From: Papaver somniferum
Lineage: Eukaryota; Streptophyta; Magnoliopsida; Ranunculales; Papaveraceae
NCBI RefSeq assembly: GCF_003573695.1
Contig: NC_039358.1
Coordinates: 158,152,920-158,216,919, forward strand
Direction: 5' to 3'
DNA: 64,000 nt
Shown: positions 22,500-35,167 of the stretch, one piece after another
How positions within the stretch are numbered: the first letter of the stretch is position 1
How the letters are laid out: each line of letters begins with the position of its first letter
Translations under genes and position numbers: made by a program
Notes under the pieces: model-generated
Database searches by the model: none
The model's input: only the letters and a program-made list of their open reading frames with translations
What the model was told of the DNA's origin: nothing

Positions 22500-23520
22500 T
22501 ATTCTTCCAAATACTAAAAATTCGAGATATCTTGCCTGCACCGCCAATTTTTTCAGCCACAAAATTGCCAGTTTTGTGGATAAATTTGAACCGAAAAATT
22601 TGTTATATTCTGCGATAACCTTCTCCTTAACTAGATTTTAATTTCTCCATTCCATCATTGTGTCTTTTCCTTCAATGAATCTCATAATTCTTTCACATTC
22701 CTCTTCAACCCAGAAATATTCCATGCCTTCATCTCTGGCCCATTTAGATCCTTGGAGAAGAGCTACAACTTCAACTTTTTCTGCACTTGAAGATTTGAAT
22801 ATACCTGACTTAGCTTCTCTTCCACAACATTCATAGTCTCAGAAACCCAAGAAGCATCATAGTTTAGCTTATAACAATTTAAATCTAGGGATTTCCAAGG
22901 GATATTGGGTTTTGAGTTTGGACAGTGCAACTGATATTAAGGTTCTTTTTTTTTTGTTATTGCACCAGAATTTCAAATATCTTTGAATTACTATAGAAGT
23001 TTGCAGAGAAGATATGACCTTTTCTTCAAAAATTCAGTTGCATCTCTCCTTCTATATGAACCACCATTTAGTTGCACAAATCTCGGTTACATGTTCACCC
23101 TATACCTGCCACAAGTCATAATAGGCTTTGAAAGAAATAACTACAACATTATTATTACTCCAACCAGAAAAGGGGGCAACATCTATATAGATTTAGCAAA
23201 CCAACATTCAAAAAATAAATGTTGAAAAGATATTGTACTGTTTTCACAGAAAATGCAATTGTTGTCTATGTCGGGCATGTAGCAGCTAAGAATCTGAGTT
23301 ATAGGTAAAGCATCACTTAAGCATTTCCATAGGAAAAGTTTAATCCTTCGAAGCAGTTCTGTACTCCATAACTTTTTCCAGAATAATTCTTTTTCAGTAT
23401 CAACATTATGAATTCCACACAGTCTATCATACAAAGACTTAATTGTGAACATACCATTCCTAGTTAGTTTCCATATAGGTTTATCATGCTCTTAGTTATC
23501 ATCCTTTTTAGTAAACAGAG
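22500..23520 (-). pseudogene. 3' part of a plant L1-type LINE (zf-RVT and RNase H remnants)
   Basis: On the minus strand, 23183-23500 reads DKPIWKLTRNGMFTIKSLYD, then LLRRIKLFLWKCLSDALP, then a CIFC and HLFFEC zinc-finger-like set. This is the C-terminal zf-RVT module of plant LINE reverse transcriptases. Downstream, 22520-22890 carries RNase H-like pieces (KLNYDASW, then LLQGSKWARDEGM) in different frames. The 5' reverse transcriptase and endonuclease are absent, as expected for 5'-truncated LINEs, and several stops and frameshifts break the frame. No clean target duplication was found. Confidence 0.75.
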
Positions 23521-24088
23521 TGGTATTTAAGATAGATTGAGAAATTATATGGAAAATAAGCTATGATTAGTTCATGGAAATGTTGTACGTAACGGGGATC
23601 GATCCCGAATCGGCTGGGGGGAAATCCACGATCCCGGGCGATACCACCGGTGTAACTCGGCCGATACGCCACATGTACATATTTTTCTATGTAATAATCC
23701 ATATTTTGAGTAGTCTCATATGTATTTTGTATTACCTAGCATTTTATAATATAATTAACACTTTAGATCCTAATACAAGGCTATTATAAGGTAAAGCAAA
23801 CTTGAAAGTTTTGTCAAACTAAGTTAGTAAGTCTCGACATTGAACTTCAATCAGAAAGACTTAACAGAAAATTGACTTTCCTTACGATGACGATACCCGA
23901 GTTATTCTTGAATGACTCGGTCGTATGGTCTGATACGTATTACATTGGTTCATGGTTTCACTTATTTGTATCAGGGTTAACCAAATCTGACACAAATGTT
24001 AACAAATTGTTCTTTTCAGGACTAAGATTGAGATAAATGTTAAGTCTTTAACCGGAGTTAGGAAAAACTGAGTCATCGTTAGCATTCA
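23521..24088. other. Unassigned, with a GC-rich patch at 23590-23680
   Basis: AT-rich apart from a ~90-bp island containing GGGGATCGATCCC, CGATCCCGGGCGATACC and CTCGGCCGATACG. The self-complementary words suggest a repeat fragment. It does not fold as a tRNA. Nothing else seen. Confidence 0.3.
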
Positions 24089-24118
24089 CTAGGTGGTGCG
24101 CCAGTGCTTTGCACGGGC
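24089..24118 (-). mobile_element. Helitron-like 3' terminus (minus strand)
   Basis: Read on the minus strand, a stem GCCCGTGC/GCACTGGC with AAA loop (24100-24118, one mismatch) is followed about 7 nt later by CTAG, ending at 24089 before a T. Helitrons end in a short GC hairpin just upstream of CTRR and insert between A and T. The body would extend to higher coordinates; I could not fix the 5' TC end. Confidence 0.5.
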
Positions 24119-25951
24119 CAAAGCTGGTTGTCCCTAATAAATAAAATTAGGGTGAACTCACTGTGTGCGGAGAAGTAAATGATTAGTTATTCTTAAAATC
24201 TTCAAAAGTAAAAATCCTCAGTGAAAAGTAAACAACTAAAATCTAAACAAACCACAAAATGACTAAAGAATTAATTAGTTCCAGATATATTATAAGTTGT
24301 TTTGTTAATTAGTTCATTCAACATCAGAAGAATGATTTGAGATTAAGCTCACCTGATTTTTCATACAATTCAATTCCAATATGTTAAGTAACCATGCTGA
24401 AGAAAACATAAAGAAGATGCTAAAGAGAACAGAAAGAAGATCTTTGAATTACTAATCCCATTCTAGTGTGTGCGCTAAGTCGCCAACTATTTTTTCAACC
24501 ACGCACTAATTATATAGATGGAAAGAACCACCATGTGATGTAATACTGGAAATTCCAATGCACCAACAATCGCCACCCATAAGAGCTTCTAGCACAACGT
24601 AGCATCTTCTAACTCTTTGACAAATGCTATAGTTTCCATGATCTCTTCCGCTTAATCCAGGCTATCCCTATCCATAGTTTACAGCTGAAAGCAACGTTCA
24701 AACTGGGTAAAATGATGGAAACAGAAATATTCATGCGAGCAACATTCATATTGTCCTCCTTACACCTAGTGTAGACTATTAATGCTACAGGGTGCATCCA
24801 AACATTGACTACATTTTACTATTGGCTGCACTTAAAAACCTTAACCTAATGCTCTCTGCAAATCAAAACCAACATAATTCAAAACCCAAACGTATCAACA
24901 CATACTAATATCACAAAGAACTGGAACCAAAAATTGTTTTGAACCCACCTAAATGCCTAGATATATATATACTTGTTACATCTATCAAACATAAGACAGC
25001 TGAACTTTTACCCCACTTGGTGACAATCCACTGACATCCAAACTTGCCCGCATTACAGTTAATCTTTCCGCATCTATCTTATTGTTCGAGCAACACACTC
25101 TGGATTTGTCGTATCGTATTTGAGGCAATTGATACAAATATGTAATGAATGAACTAATAGTGACATAATCAAAGATATATAACTTGGGATAAACATTATT
25201 TGTTACATAAACTCTTATATTTGTTGTAGAAATTTAGTTCCAAAGTTTCATACAAAAAAAAGAAATTTGAGGAAATTTGGGTGTGTTGCAGCACACGTTA
25301 GCTTGTTATAGTTCCGTTTATCTACATAATGAATCAAAACCAATAGGAGACTACAATATAACGGATCAATAATATTTATCTTCTCATTGAGAGACTTTTG
25401 ATTATCTATTGATAATTTAAAAGTTTGCATACACATTATATACCAATCAACTAAAAAAAGGAATGGTTTTGTAGTACGACCATACCTTGCACGCCACAAG
25501 CATCTTTGCCATGACCCAAAGTTCTACGAAATGAAAGCATACCTATAATATAATGATTATAGCACTGAATAGAATAACAACTATATTAACTCGTATCCTC
25601 CTCCTATTGTAACACTCATAGCCTCCATTACCGCTCTTTACAAAAAAAAAAACAAAGAGAAGACATAGCTAATATTTGTGAAACAGCAAGTAAATCACTG
25701 TTCACGTGATGCTTCACAAAAAAATTATCTCGTTCTTCAATTTTCGCTCCAAGCACATATACTACAGTAATGACAACACAACAACGAAAAAAAAAAATTC
25801 CTGTTTAGTTGTTCCAATTAGGCAAATTAAGTAAACATGACACATCTATTGAACCACATCATCGTAGTGATTTCTTTGTTAACTTGTATTGGATTAATAA
25901 TAACATCACAACTCGCATATACATAAACCATAATAGTGATGAATAAGTAAA
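24119..25951 (-). other. AT-rich body behind the Helitron-like terminus
   Basis: No credible frame or known domain. Short splice-like motifs occur, but I can assemble no gene. Confidence 0.25.
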
Positions 25952-27134
25952 ATTGAGACCCTTTTTTATATATAACAGACTTTTTGTCATCATTCAGGTC
26001 GTGTCCGATACTTTATTTGCAAATTGAGATTGTAAGTATTTATCGCAGAGTAAAATTATTTGTAAAAACCAAAAGCATCAGTTTATATGAACACGATCGA
26101 ACAAACAAAAGATATTTAACAAAATAAGATGTGAAGGCTGATTTTACCTTGTGCTTTTCTCCACCAAAGAAGAAAGCATGATCTCCTCTTTCAGCTGTAG
26201 TGAGAACAAAAGAAAAGATACGAAGATTGATTTAACTTGTTTTTCTTCTCACATATTTATGCCACAGTTTATGTTATCCCTGCGATATAAAAAAACATGA
26301 AAAATTGAGAAGAACCAACGAACAAAGTAGGTAAAAGGGAGCAGAATTGAGACCCTTTTTTTATATATAACAGACTTTTTGCCATCATTCAGGTCGGGTC
26401 CGATACTTTATTTGCACATTGAGATTGTAAGTATTTATCGCAGAGTAAAAGTATTTGTAAAAACCAAAAGCATCAGTTTATATGAACACGATCGAACAAA
26501 CAAAAGATATTTAACAAAATAAGATGTGAAGGATGATTTTACCTTGTGTTTTTCTCCACCAAAGAAGAAAGCAGGATCTCCTCTTTCAGCTGCAGTGAGA
26601 ACAAAAGAAAAGATACGAAGATTGATTTAACTTGTTTTTCTTCTCACATATTTATGCCACAGTTTCTGTTATCCCTGCGATATAAAAAAACATGAAAAAT
26701 TGAGAAGAAACAACGAACAAAATAGGTAAAGGGGAGCAGAATTGAGACCCTTGTTTATATATAACAGACTTTTTGTCACCATTCAGGTCGGGTCCGATAC
26801 TTTATTTGTAAATTGAGATTGTAAGTATTTATCGCAGAGTAAAAGTATCTGTAAAAACCAAAAGCATCAGTTTATATGAACATGATCGAACAAACAAAAG
26901 ACATTTAACAAAATAAGATGTGAAGGCTGATTTTACCTTGTGCTTTTCTCCACCAAAGAAGAAAGGAGGATCTCCTCTTTCAGCTACAGTGAGAACAAGA
27001 GAAAAGATATGAAGATTGATTTAACTTGTTTTTCTTCTCACATATTTATACCACAGTTTCTGTTATCCCTGCGATATAAAAAAACATGAAAAATTAAGAA
27101 GAAACAACGAACAAAATAGGTAAAGGGGAGCAGA
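25952..27134 (-). repeat. Three tandem units of ~394 bp containing an exon-like block
   Basis: Units start at 25952, 26346 and 26741 (periods 394 and 395). On the minus strand each has a pyrimidine-rich run ending in AG, a 47-nt block encoding ERGD(H/P)(A/P)FFFGGEKHK, then GTAAAAT. The frame and both splice dinucleotides survive in all three copies despite substitutions. This looks like a captured or duplicated exon in the Helitron-like body. The source gene is not recognised. Confidence 0.65.
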
Positions 27135-27852
27135 GAAGGCAACAGAGAGAAGAAGTGAAAAGAATATGAAACATGGTTTGGAAAAAGTTTTTCTAACGAC
27201 TTAAAGCCCATGTGGTGTTACCGGACAAAATGTTGGTGGTGTGAATAAACATGATGATCCTATTGGTTGAAATATATTCTGGTGGGGCCAGAAGCTCTAT
27301 AAAAAGAGCTTTGTTCAGCTTTTAACCACAGCAGAGGAAATTCACCTGAAATCATATTATTAATGAGGACAATAATATAAAAAATTGAATTCAGTTACTG
27401 AAATCTTGATTTGAAAAAATGAATGATATGACTTGACTTGACCGTCTTTGACGGATCCAATATTAGTCATTTGCTGGTATTAACGGTTAAATAGCCCTTA
27501 GTTTAACCCTATCACAGATAAGCGTAATAATCAATATAAGTTTATTTATCGACGAGGTGCCTTTTAGCAAGGTGCCCAATATTGCGAAATCTGCCGACGT
27601 TCCAATTGCCATGTACGAGCCCAACAGCTCAGATGGTCACTATCACACACTAACGTGAATGTATACATCAGTAAATCCAACAAATCCTACCACCTACCGC
27701 AAAAAATAAGAATCAAATCCAACTAATTGGACAGTGGTGTTTGCTATGTGTGCATAAAATATCTGAAAATCAGACAACGATACCCGCAACTCTCATTTTC
27801 AATAAAGAAACGGTGGTATATAGCCGCTTACACTTGAAGCATTGTCAAAAGC
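27135..27852. other. Unassigned AT-rich spacer
   Basis: Nothing recognised. GCTCTATAAAAAGAGC at 27294-27309 is an imperfect palindrome that could lie near a transposon end. Confidence 0.25.
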
Positions 27853-27876
27853 ATATATATATATATATATATATAT
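27853..27876. repeat. (AT)12 microsatellite
   Basis: An uninterrupted AT dinucleotide run. Confidence 0.95.
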
Positions 27877-27903
27877 TCATTGCCTTCCTTTTGCAATAAA
27901 ACG

Positions 27904-28176
27904 ATGGCTAATAGGCTATGCATATATATTCTTGGAACGTTCCATGGACCCGTCTCTACAATGATGGTACATTATTCTCTTTTGTTGGAATGGGTTTGGA
28001 ATTTTGCGCGCTACGTTTTACTTGAATATCTTTTTGGAATGGATTATGTCATGGATTCTAGTAAGACTCAACTTAAGACCTACATTGACATCATTGGACT
28101 CCTAGGCGCTCTTGATTATGGATCGTTAACCATCATTTTCTTCGGTTTAGTCAAATTAATCAACTCTTACTCCTGA
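27904..28176 (+). CDS. Small hypothetical protein (90 aa), doubtful
   Basis: From ATG 27904 to TGA 28174-28176. The product has two hydrophobic stretches (around residues 16-45 and 63-85) and no recognised domain. The frame starts just after a microsatellite, between repeats, and has no clear promoter. It may be an accidental frame or a remnant. Confidence 0.15.
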   Translation: MANRLCIYILGTFHGPVSTMMVHYSLLLEWVWNFARYVLLEYLFGMDYVMDSSKTQLKTYIDIIGLLGALDYGSLTIIFFGLVKLINSYS

Positions 28177-28495
28177 TGACAAAGAAAAACATAAGAAGAA
28201 AAAATGCAGTCCATAAAATACAAAATGTTATGTAGGCGTAAAAATATATTTTGAATTGTTCAACAAAGCTGTATTTGTAACTCTTTTTAAGTCCATTGGA
28301 AATTTCGATTTCCCATGCTGGCATGTGTCTCTTTGGTACTGATGGACTGGCAACTTAGGTAGCTGGCCATGAAACTTCCTGCACCTAACTTTTAACTGTT
28401 TGACTTTTTATAACAGATAACATAGACATGAACGTGAATTGGGATAAATACCTTCAAAATTTAGTGGCCCGTAGCCGACTAGCGCAGTTACAACT
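28177..28495. other. Unassigned spacer
   Basis: No gene or repeat recognised. Confidence 0.3.
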
Positions 28496-29560
28496 TTGAG
28501 ACATTACCAGATAGATATTCTACTTTCAGCGATGTCAAGTCTGTGTCCCAATCTTTTTAATGCTTCTGTTTCAAAACACATTACCATCAAGCAGGCTTAT
28601 TGTGCGAACTCTACGGGATTCAATTGGAACTTGGGTCTCGCTCATAGAAGATTCTCTGATGCTGTAATCTCTGAGCCAGCAACATTGTCTTCCAAACTAG
28701 ATTCGATTGTTTTTTATCCCGAAGAAGATGATGCCTTGGTTTGGGTTGACGACAAATCTGGAGTCTTTTCCGTTAGATATGCTTATCACAAGTCCATCGC
28801 TGATGTTCAGCCTCGAGATTTTCCTTACAAGAAGATTTGGTCCCGAGGTTGGCCTTATAAAATTGGTTTTTTCTTATGACAATGTACTCTAAATAGGCTC
28901 CCTACTTTAGATAATCTACATTCAAGAAGGTCCGCGATGATCACACCTAGTGGTAGTCCTATACATAATTCTTGTTGCCTCTGCAATGTTTCTTCTGAAA
29001 CCAATGCTCATTTATTCTTGGATTGTTGTTTCTCTAAACAACTCTGGAGGTATTTCTGTCTGGAAGCTAACAAGCCTCTCAACTTATCGCTGTCTACTAT
29101 GGATCTCACCAAGACATGGCCAACTTCTGGTTTATCTGCTCGTGGTAATGAAGTATGGAAGCGTCTACCTGCTGCAATTTTTTGGGTCATTTGGAATGAG
29201 TGTAATGCTCGCATCTTCGACAACAAAAAAAGGAAAGTAGAGGATCTAATTAATGAGGTTAAACTTATAGTCTACAATTGGGCCAAATACTCTACTTGTA
29301 TGTCTGGTATTGTGGCCGGTGATGTTATTATCAGATGGAAGGAGTTGTTTTTTGATCATGTAATTTGGTTGGGTTTTTTATTTGGTTTTTTGTTGGTCTG
29401 TTTCCATTTTTCTTGTGGTTAGTTTGATGCACGCCTGCGATTGTGTTTAGTCGTGGGTTGGGGTTTTTCTTGCTTGTATTCATTGGGGGTCTTACAAGTT
29501 TCTCGAGTTGTAAGCCTTTCTTTCTCTAATAAATCTTTTCTTACCGAGTGAAAAAAAAAA
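28496..29560 (+). pseudogene. 5'-truncated plant L1-type LINE tail with poly(A)
   Basis: One frame from about 28496 to 29422 carries the plant LINE C-terminal region: DDALVWVDDKSGVFSVRYAY, RLPTLDNLHSRR, a zf-RVT set (CCLC, then HLFLDC) and RLPAAIFWVIWNECNARIF. It is broken only by TGA 28877-28879, where relatives have a Trp after FFL, so a single TGG-to-TGA change would explain it. A ~130-bp 3' UTR with an AATAAA-like signal leads to a 10-nt A tail (29551-29560). Endonuclease and most of the reverse transcriptase are missing. No target duplication was identified. Confidence 0.8.
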
Positions 29561-30253
29561 CACGGAAAGAAAGAAATATACTTCATTGGTTAAGAATCAT
29601 AGTGCTTATGCCCTTCCCGCGGCGCATACTATCCGAATATGTCAACACGTCTCAAGAATCACTCTTTGACTAAAATGGCATGCCTTTTAAGAATGCATGC
29701 ACATGCACATCAGACTGATTACTTCCTCACTGGTAGCATCTCATTTAACAAAAAATCCCAAAGTCTCACTAGTTGGATTTTGGAATCCCGCGGTTCGAAT
29801 TTCAAGCCCAACGATTGTTAGTTAGTCGTCCTCCTAGAATTTGACACCTCCCGCGGAAACAAAACTTATACATGCATCTCCAGGAGGATGCCAAATAAGG
29901 GGGAAAATGAAAAGAGGGGATTTTTTTTTTCGGTTTCTTTTTGGAAGAAGGTTCAGTAGAATACGAGCAACAAAATGTGATCCATCACTTTGATGGATGA
30001 CTTCAACAATCTTCAAATCTCATATCACTTTCTTAAAATTTGAAATGATGTTAAAGGGGATCCGATAGAATCCAAAATCAATGCGGACCACATGATTATT
30101 TATCTCCTCCTGGGGACAAAAATACGCAATCGAATAACTTGCCACCACAAGTAACCATCTCTAATTCTCAAATCTGACAATCACAACGTCCCTTCCTTGA
30201 AATTTGTTGCAATAGGTAAGGGCATTAGACTAAAAGAGATTAACAAACAAAAA
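29561..30253. other. Unassigned spacer
   Basis: No gene or element boundary recognised. Short frames only. Confidence 0.3.
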
Positions 30254-30523
30254 TGGGTTATTTGTCCAAATATTTTTAAATCACGGTTCAAATGGACGAG
30301 TAAAAAATAGTTTGGTTGAAATGGCCAAAAAAAAATAGTAAGGATGAAACTGATTTCATCCTAACTTAAATTTAAAAAATAGCAAAGATGAAACTGGATA
30401 TATCCTGTGTAAATTAAAAATAAGAAAAAATATTTGAAAATGGGCACGATAAAACTGGTTACATCCTGCCTATTTTTACATTTTTGTCCATTTAAACAGT
30501 ATCAAAATCTAATTGTCCATTTC
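30254..30523. mobile_element. MITE-like element with imperfect terminal inverted repeats
   Basis: The left end (GGGTTATTTGTCCAAATATT, then GTTCAAATGGAC) and the complement of the right end (GGGTGAAATGGAC, then GTTTAAATGGAC) are roughly 60-70% alike over ~45 bp. The core repeats GATGAAACTGG(T/A)T and ATCCT(G/A) three times. No coding capacity and no certain target duplication. Confidence 0.4.
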
Positions 30524-31600
30524 ACCCAGGAATTGTTGATTTTGGTTTTTTCAACTAATTTTGTGATCAGCAAAATCATGATTTAGGTTTATTGATACCT
30601 GTCGCCATTTCATTTGTTATTTGAATTAAACTACTTATTATCAAATTACTCCGGAAAATCAGAGCCCTATTTGATTGAGCTATAAGCCTATGACTAATTA
30701 AGTAAAAGTTTGTGTTTTTTTCTTTTTCATTAAGGCCTATAATGGTTTATGTCATTTACAAATGATAAACGGCCCGAAAATAGGATATATTTGGACGATC
30801 AAAATTGAATTGCATTCTGAATAATTCTTCCAATTAACTTTAACTTTTCCTTCAAAGAATTTCGTATCACATCACATTCTCCTTCTAGGGTAAACAAAAA
30901 TAGGCAATGAAACATGGCGTACTTATGCATGTGATTCTTAAGCTTTAGGAAATAATCAAAAGTTTTTCCAATTAGAGAATCCAAAACCAATGTGAGGCCC
31001 TCAAAAATACAACCATCAAGTAAATAAATTTGTTTTATTTAACAAAACTCGTGGATTCATAGGAAGAACAACAAAAAATGCGCACTGCACATTATTCCTC
31101 TCCCACACAATCCTATTACGTTTCTCGTCCACACCAAAAGGGAACTACGTAATACGGACCGATGGATTCAATATACCAAAAAAACAAAAAAGGAAAATCA
31201 AAAGAGTCGACTCGAGGTAGATCTCCCCTTCTTTAAAACACTAAGTCATATGAGCTCCCACGTCGGTGAGTATGACACTTCCTCAAATTAAATTAGATAA
31301 AAGCTTTCACACAGAGCAATTCTGGAGAGGACAAGTGGCGGAACTCTATTGGTTAAACATTAAAAATTGGATTACACTCTGCTTACACCCTACATTTAAC
31401 TGTCGTTTGTAACATCGTTAGCGGAAACGTGGGTATACGACATTTATGTGTGAATTTACACCTAACTAATAACTTATACTTGGTTTACACCAAAAACTTA
31501 ACTGGACGTTAGGTAGGTAGACAATACTTACGTGAAAACTAACACTGTCATCTCAGGAAAGAAAATTCTTACTGATTTCGCACGAAGTATGAAATTATCT
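30524..31600. other. Unassigned spacer
   Basis: Nothing coding. 31610-31740 resembles the pyrimidine-rich leader of a plant gene, possibly captured sequence of the Helitron-like region that follows. Confidence 0.25.
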
Positions 31601-32340
31601 TCTTTGGTCTCTGCCGCACCTCTTCCTCTCTGTGTTCTCTTTCTCTTGGGTTTTTCTTCAATTGAAGAAAGTTGGGGTTTCGATTGGAGAGGATGAAGTT
31701 GATTTGCTGTTTTTGGAGGTGATTATGGAAACCCCTCTAAACTCTACCGTGATTTTTTTACAGGGGAATTGACATGTTTTTTTCTTTTTTTTTTTTTTTT
31801 TTTTTTTGATTCAGGAAGCAAATTACAATCACAAAAAACAAGCTTGCTCAAGGTATGTAACCTTACTGACATTTCTCTTACTGATAGATTAAATAGGGCT
31901 TAAATAGTTGTAGTTATCTTGGATCTTAATCTCTTTAACAATGGTTGCCATGACTATTATCCATCTGTTTGTACAAAGGCCTGAGTGAATGACCAGTTTA
32001 GCTTCTCCTTTTGTTCACTGAACCGAGCTCTTTCTTTTGTGAGGCCACCACGTTGTTTACCCGGTTTGCTTGAATCTCCACCAGCAAAACAGGTGACTGG
32101 GTCCATACACATGGGTTTTCAATTTTTTGTTTTACTAACCTAAAAGTTGAATGTACAACTAAAAATTGAATGTACAAGGAATAGAAGCCTTTTACAAGTA
32201 ATCTCCCTAAAGAAGCCAAAAAGATACTGAACAGGGAAATCAATAAGGAAAGAACAGTTTAAGCACATATGGGCCAAAAAGGAATGCCGTTGCAGTAAGA
32301 CTTGATGTTTATCTGTGATGACTGTTGCGGATTGCATTAG

Positions 32341-32922
32341 AAGCTTGCATTTAAAGTGGAGGATGAGATTAAGGACATGATGGCTGGTGGCGATGGAAAT
32401 TACATTATTGCAAGACAAATGGTAGGTGTGATTTTATGTGATTATGTTTTTTATTTTTGTATGTAGTACTCTAGGTCCCCAATCAAAGAAAAGGGTGCAT
32501 TTTAGAATTACTTGAATACATGTTCTTTGGTGGGATGATTTTGATCATTATCACCAGCTGCTTAAGACATTAAGGTCAGTTTAATATACACCTGACAGTT
32601 GAACTGTCAGTGAAAAGTTTCTACACCCTGATAACTATATAAGGGGAGTTGAGCAGACCTAATTATTTTTACTTCTTAGCACTTGCTTCAAGAGTTTATG
32701 TCTTTAACAAAATGAGTTCAAAGAGCAACAAATCTCTTACTTTCGACATATGTTCTGATCTCATGGAAAGATTCTTTGAAACTAGAAACTGAATTTGTTT
32801 ACAGCTTGAAGTTGACAAGAAAAAAAACATGAACCCGTGTCATGTTATCTACTGACTTATTATCTATTATATTGCTTGATTTGTTGCAGCAAATACGCTC
32901 CAAACTGGCTGAACTGATCTAA
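32341..32922 (+). pseudogene. Two exon-like blocks of an unrecognised gene
   Basis: 32341-32421 is 27 codons (KLAFKVEDEIKDMM, then a GGDGNYIIARQM stretch) preceded by TTAG and followed by GTAGGT. 32890-32922 (QIRSKLAELI, then stop) is preceded by TTGTTGCAG. Joining them keeps the phase, which suggests the last two exons of a gene copied into a Helitron-like segment. The gene was not identified and no intact upstream exons were seen. Confidence 0.3.
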
Positions 32923-34553
32923 GCTATGTGGCTTATCTATTCCACTGCACTTAAAGTTTTGAATCAATAAAGAAAACACATACTTACCACTGGATCAAGT
33001 ACATAAGAGCATCTTCATTTTTTGTAGAAATAGAAATATGCAACCTGCTAGAATTTCTAAATTAAACTGCTGTATTTTTTTCCACAGATACACTATAAGA
33101 GCATCTTCAGTGGTAACTTGGTGTGCATCTTATGGAGCGCAGGTTGTTGTATTTCTAATTCAGGTTGTTATGACAGGTTGGAACACTTTCAATTCTTTTG
33201 GAACACATACTACGATTAAGATCAAACTACTTTTATTGGAGCACAAGAATAGTAACAAGTCTGTTCTCCATGTCAACTAGGAACATAATAACTAAATCAC
33301 TGCTCACTAAAATGTGATATAACTGAAGAGTATTCATAATTCATAGATTCAGATGGTTCGTTTTACAATAGATTGTAGTGAATTTGCTTAACAGTTGATA
33401 TTTAAGTGCGACTGGACAGAACAAGGGGTAGCACTATAAGCTAGAGAAAAACACTAATGTGTCTGTGTATAGGGCTTCAGCATGGATCCAAGTTAAGTGT
33501 CTTACATCTTTTGACTCAGATTGGAAGCCATCCAAGAAACTGCAGTGTAGGATCCATTGTTTTTCTTTGCAGATTCGTCGATCTTTATGTGCCCCTTCTG
33601 CTTTTTGAGGCTCCCGTTGTTAGGGTTATAACGTTATGTTTCTTCCTCTAGCAATCTGTCAGACTGTAAGCTCACATCCTTCATTCATAGTGTAATTGTA
33701 GGTACACCAAATTGAAACTATTATGCCAAAGAGTAACGAATCAATCCATTCATAGTGTAATTGGCGCACACACGTCCAACATTACCACTGATGCTATCCG
33801 AATAATATCGGTTGCTATATGCTTCCGAGAGAATTCTTAAAATGAATGAAGTAGTCTATTTGGACTAACATATGGCATAGATACTCTAAATGCGCATCAT
33901 TTGTAAGTTTGTGAAGCGATGTAAAAAAAGACACAAGTATGTGAATAGTTTGACCGTGAAAACCCTCTTTGTTATATTCGAAATATGGATCCATTCATAA
34001 TTGCTCCTTCCATTGCTTCATATAATGTTGTCATGTTTACATTATCGTTGGCAGTACCTATGAGAAGGTAATCAGTAACCCCTACAAACACATTAGGTTC
34101 TTTTTTTACTTAACTATTTAGCTGTGTTGTGCTAACTTTAATCCTTCATTGCATTATTTTTTGTAGGTGTTGTTCCAGTGATATTTGCTTAGCCAATGGT
34201 TTTCACTACCGCAAACGTAACATGCATATGGCAGCTAAACTGGGGTTGCTCTAAGTTGATCACTGAATTTCTCAAAACAAGCGTAATGTGTTTGTGGGCT
34301 TACAATATTGGTCTTCCGAGTATTAAGCTAAATTGTCCCAAGGTTGTGTAAGGTTGTGTAATTCACGAATGATGTATAACTTAATGTCAGAATTTAGTTC
34401 GTTATCTTTTTTATTTGGTCCATCTGAGTTATGAGCGTTAGACTACAACCTATATTCAGTTTCAGTGATTTTTACTGTACACATAACAACCCGTGGTTTA
34501 TAGCATAGCGCCCGTACATAAGTTTCTTAGTAAGCCCAAAATAATATACTTAA
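32923..34553. other. Non-coding part of the Helitron-like segment
   Basis: No frame of substance. Pairs of similar phrases (for example TAAGAGCATCTTCA near 33005 and 33096) suggest internal duplication. Confidence 0.25.
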
Positions 34554-35167
34554 GCGAGTGCAAAGCACGGGCAAGGAACTAGGCCCTTCGCCCCGCCAAA
34601 CCGAATAAAAATTGCATCTGGACGGCGTGAGGGGAAGCGAGTCATACCAAATCAAAAATCCTAAACGACGGGGCGTGGGGAAGCCGAACCATACCAAATC
34701 AAAAATGTATCGCGACGAGGCGGGACGGAGTCCAGCGAGACCAAATAAAAAATGCACGGTGACGGGGCAGGGCATCTTTTTCTTTTAACCATCTTTTCGA
34801 ACTCGGTCTTTATTAAACAAAGATTTAAAAAAAATGTACCAAATTATAAATCGTAAGTGGCGGGGCGAGACGAAGCCGAGCCAAACCAAACCAAAAATGG
34901 ATCACGACGAGGCGAGGCATCTATATGTTTTAACCATCTTTCCGAACTCTGTCTTTATTGAACAAAGATTAAGAAAAAATTGTACCAAATCAGAAATTCT
35001 AAGTGGTCGCCTCGCCACACCAAATCAAAAATGCATCGCGACGGGACGGGGCAAAGCCAAGCGATACCCAAATTAAAAGGCATGAAGGAGCGTGGAGAAG
35101 CCCATCACACCAAATCAAAAATATGGTTAAAATAAAAAAAAAATGACGGTGGATGGTTTCCGGATCT
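34554..35167. repeat. Degenerate tandem repeats with GC-rich cores
   Basis: Words of the type ACCAAATCAAAAATGCATCGCG and GACGGGGCG(G/A)GG recur at ~50-60 bp. A longer ~170-bp unit (AACCATCTTT, CGAACTCGGTCTTTATT, AACAAAGATT) occurs twice. The block starts with a weak hairpin plus CTAG (34554-34582) that looks like a decayed Helitron end. Confidence 0.55.

Noticed and set aside
23574..23690. GC-rich patch with GATCGATCC-like words, considered as a tRNA or tRNA-derived SINE
   Set aside because: No cloverleaf can be drawn and the A/B boxes are not properly spaced; more likely a repeat fragment.
28440..29580. Target-site duplication around the plus-strand LINE
   Set aside because: No convincing match between sequence upstream of ~28496 and sequence after the A tail.
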